DNA of 64,000 nucleotides, taken from Viscum album. Lineage: Eukaryota; Streptophyta; Magnoliopsida; Santalales; Viscaceae. The notes beneath the pieces are model-generated. The model was not told where the DNA came from and made no database searches. It worked only from the letters and a program-made list of their open reading frames with translations. The DNA lies in the NCBI GenBank assembly GCA_963277665.1, contig OY728136.1, positions 804,971,123 to 805,035,122 on the forward strand, written 5' to 3'. Shown piece by piece: positions 62,969 through 64,000 of this stretch. The position numbers and the translations under genes are program-made. The first letter of the stretch is position 1, and every line of letters begins with the position of its first letter.

Positions 62969-64000
62969 TGTAATGCCCTGACCCTATTTTCCCAGTGCTA
63001 GTGCATTATTTATTACATTTTCTTGATCACAAGAAAGTCAAATATCGATGGACCGTTCAGTTTAGCTATCTTGGAAAATATATTACAAACATGAACATTA
63101 CCTTACAATTTCAAAAATAAAATACAAAATAGATAATACATTGAGAAAAACATTATTATCCATGATTAGACCTGTATATAAATTATAATACACATCATGG
63201 AATCATGGAAAATAAAATATAAGTTTGAGGTGAGATCAGATGCTTAGTAAGGTTAAATAATTCTGTAGAAGCTATCATAAATAAATATAATCTTTTAAGG
63301 AAGGATGTTTAATAAAAAGGATATCCATATAAACATAAACATAAAGATAATTTGGAAATAATAAATCAAACATCACCATATAAATAGGCACATGGATATT
63401 CCACAAGTTGATTAATCATATGTAATTACAAACCATATAAATTTGGAATACATAATGCATGATATCTCAATCACACTGTCAAGGCTTCCACCAATACATA
63501 ATACATAATTTTGTAAGACATTAGCCAAAAACAAATCATAATTGTCCCATGAGACCTACCGATACATCTAGAGGATATAGAGGGCCTCTCATAACACTTA
63601 CAAAGTCCAATGAATTTCTCTTAATAAAGGTGTATAACGTATCAAACATAAACATTCATATTAAAACTTTCATATGAAATGTCAATATTTAATCCATAAG
63701 CTATGAATGATATCAAAATAGCACATCCATAGTAAAATATATCCTAAAAACATTAATAAAATTTAGAATATTGTATCGTAATATATTAACCATAGTTAAG
63801 AATAACATCAAACAAAATATGTTGACATATATGAAAATGATCTAACAAAATCATTATGACTCTATTAGAAATATACATTTTTTACATTGAAATCATTTGA
63901 AATCCTACATAACTATAAAAGAAAAAATTTCATTAATAATAACCTAGTAATCTTGTATGGTAAGAATCAAAATGATAAAGCATTATAATGGAATAAAATA
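62969..64000 (-). mobile_element. LTR of the 14.9-kb family (copy B, runs off the window)
   Basis: Starts TGTAATGCCCTGACCC and follows copy A's LTR (49,620 onward) to the last base of the window. Here the terminal block is closer to the family end (TGTAATGCCCCGACCC) than in copy A. Confidence 0.8.

Larger units (their letters stand above)
52206..64000 (+). repeat. Tandem duplication, copy B (continues past the window)
   Basis: It repeats copy A in the same order and strand and still matches A (about 50,650) at the last base of the window. If the unit is complete it should end near 65,540. Single-base changes, small indels and a longer TA microsatellite separate the copies. Confidence 0.9.

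Noticed and set aside
38875..64000. Two independent insertions of the same retrotransposon
   Set aside because: The repeated unit includes unrelated flanking segments, and the border falls inside an LTR, so a tandem duplication fits better.

Overview
This window looks like heterochromatic or intergenic DNA from a plant nuclear genome. It is AT-rich, has no intact host gene on either strand, and is filled with old, mutated transposable elements and diverged tandem repeats. The plant assignment rests on Ty3/gypsy polyproteins with plant-type motifs, very long LTRs ending in CCCC/GGGG-rich termini, an L1-type LINE with a plant-style RNase H domain, and a SINE-like insert with a tRNA-like head. 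A large, slowly purged genome is likely, but the species cannot be named from the sequence.

Layout. 1-165 is the C-terminal end of a plus-strand gypsy integrase, followed by a probable decayed LTR to about 2.1 kb. 2.3-6.2 kb holds two sets of degenerate tandem or direct repeats. 6.3-6.73 kb is a 37-bp minisatellite of about 11 units. 6.7-14.86 kb has no recognisable gene; its right part is rich in CATGTGAT-like words. 14,859-28,253 is a Ty3/gypsy element on the minus strand. Its LTRs are about 3.7 kb, and gag, protease, RT, RNase H and integrase are all readable but dead. Two younger insertions sit inside it, each with target-site duplications: a 5'-truncated LINE in the 3' LTR and a 659-bp SINE-like element in the RT. 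29.65-32.7 kb is an ancient satellite array of about 17 monomers of about 175 bp. 32.7-38.87 kb is very AT-rich, with one primer-binding-site-like motif near 37.4 kb. 38,875 to the window end is a tandem duplication with an offset of 13.33-13.35 kb. Each copy has a plus-strand gypsy element (long 5' LTR, RT, RNase H, integrase), an unidentified 1.8-kb segment, and a minus-strand LTR.

No working genetic system is present. Every retrotransposon domain that can be read has lost catalytic residues or carries stops. The main interest is genome-structural: a previously unannotated ~175-bp satellite, a 37-bp minisatellite, ~190-bp phased sequence blocks shared by the LTRs in both orientations, an unusually long SINE-like element, and a dated sequence of nested insertions followed by tandem duplication.
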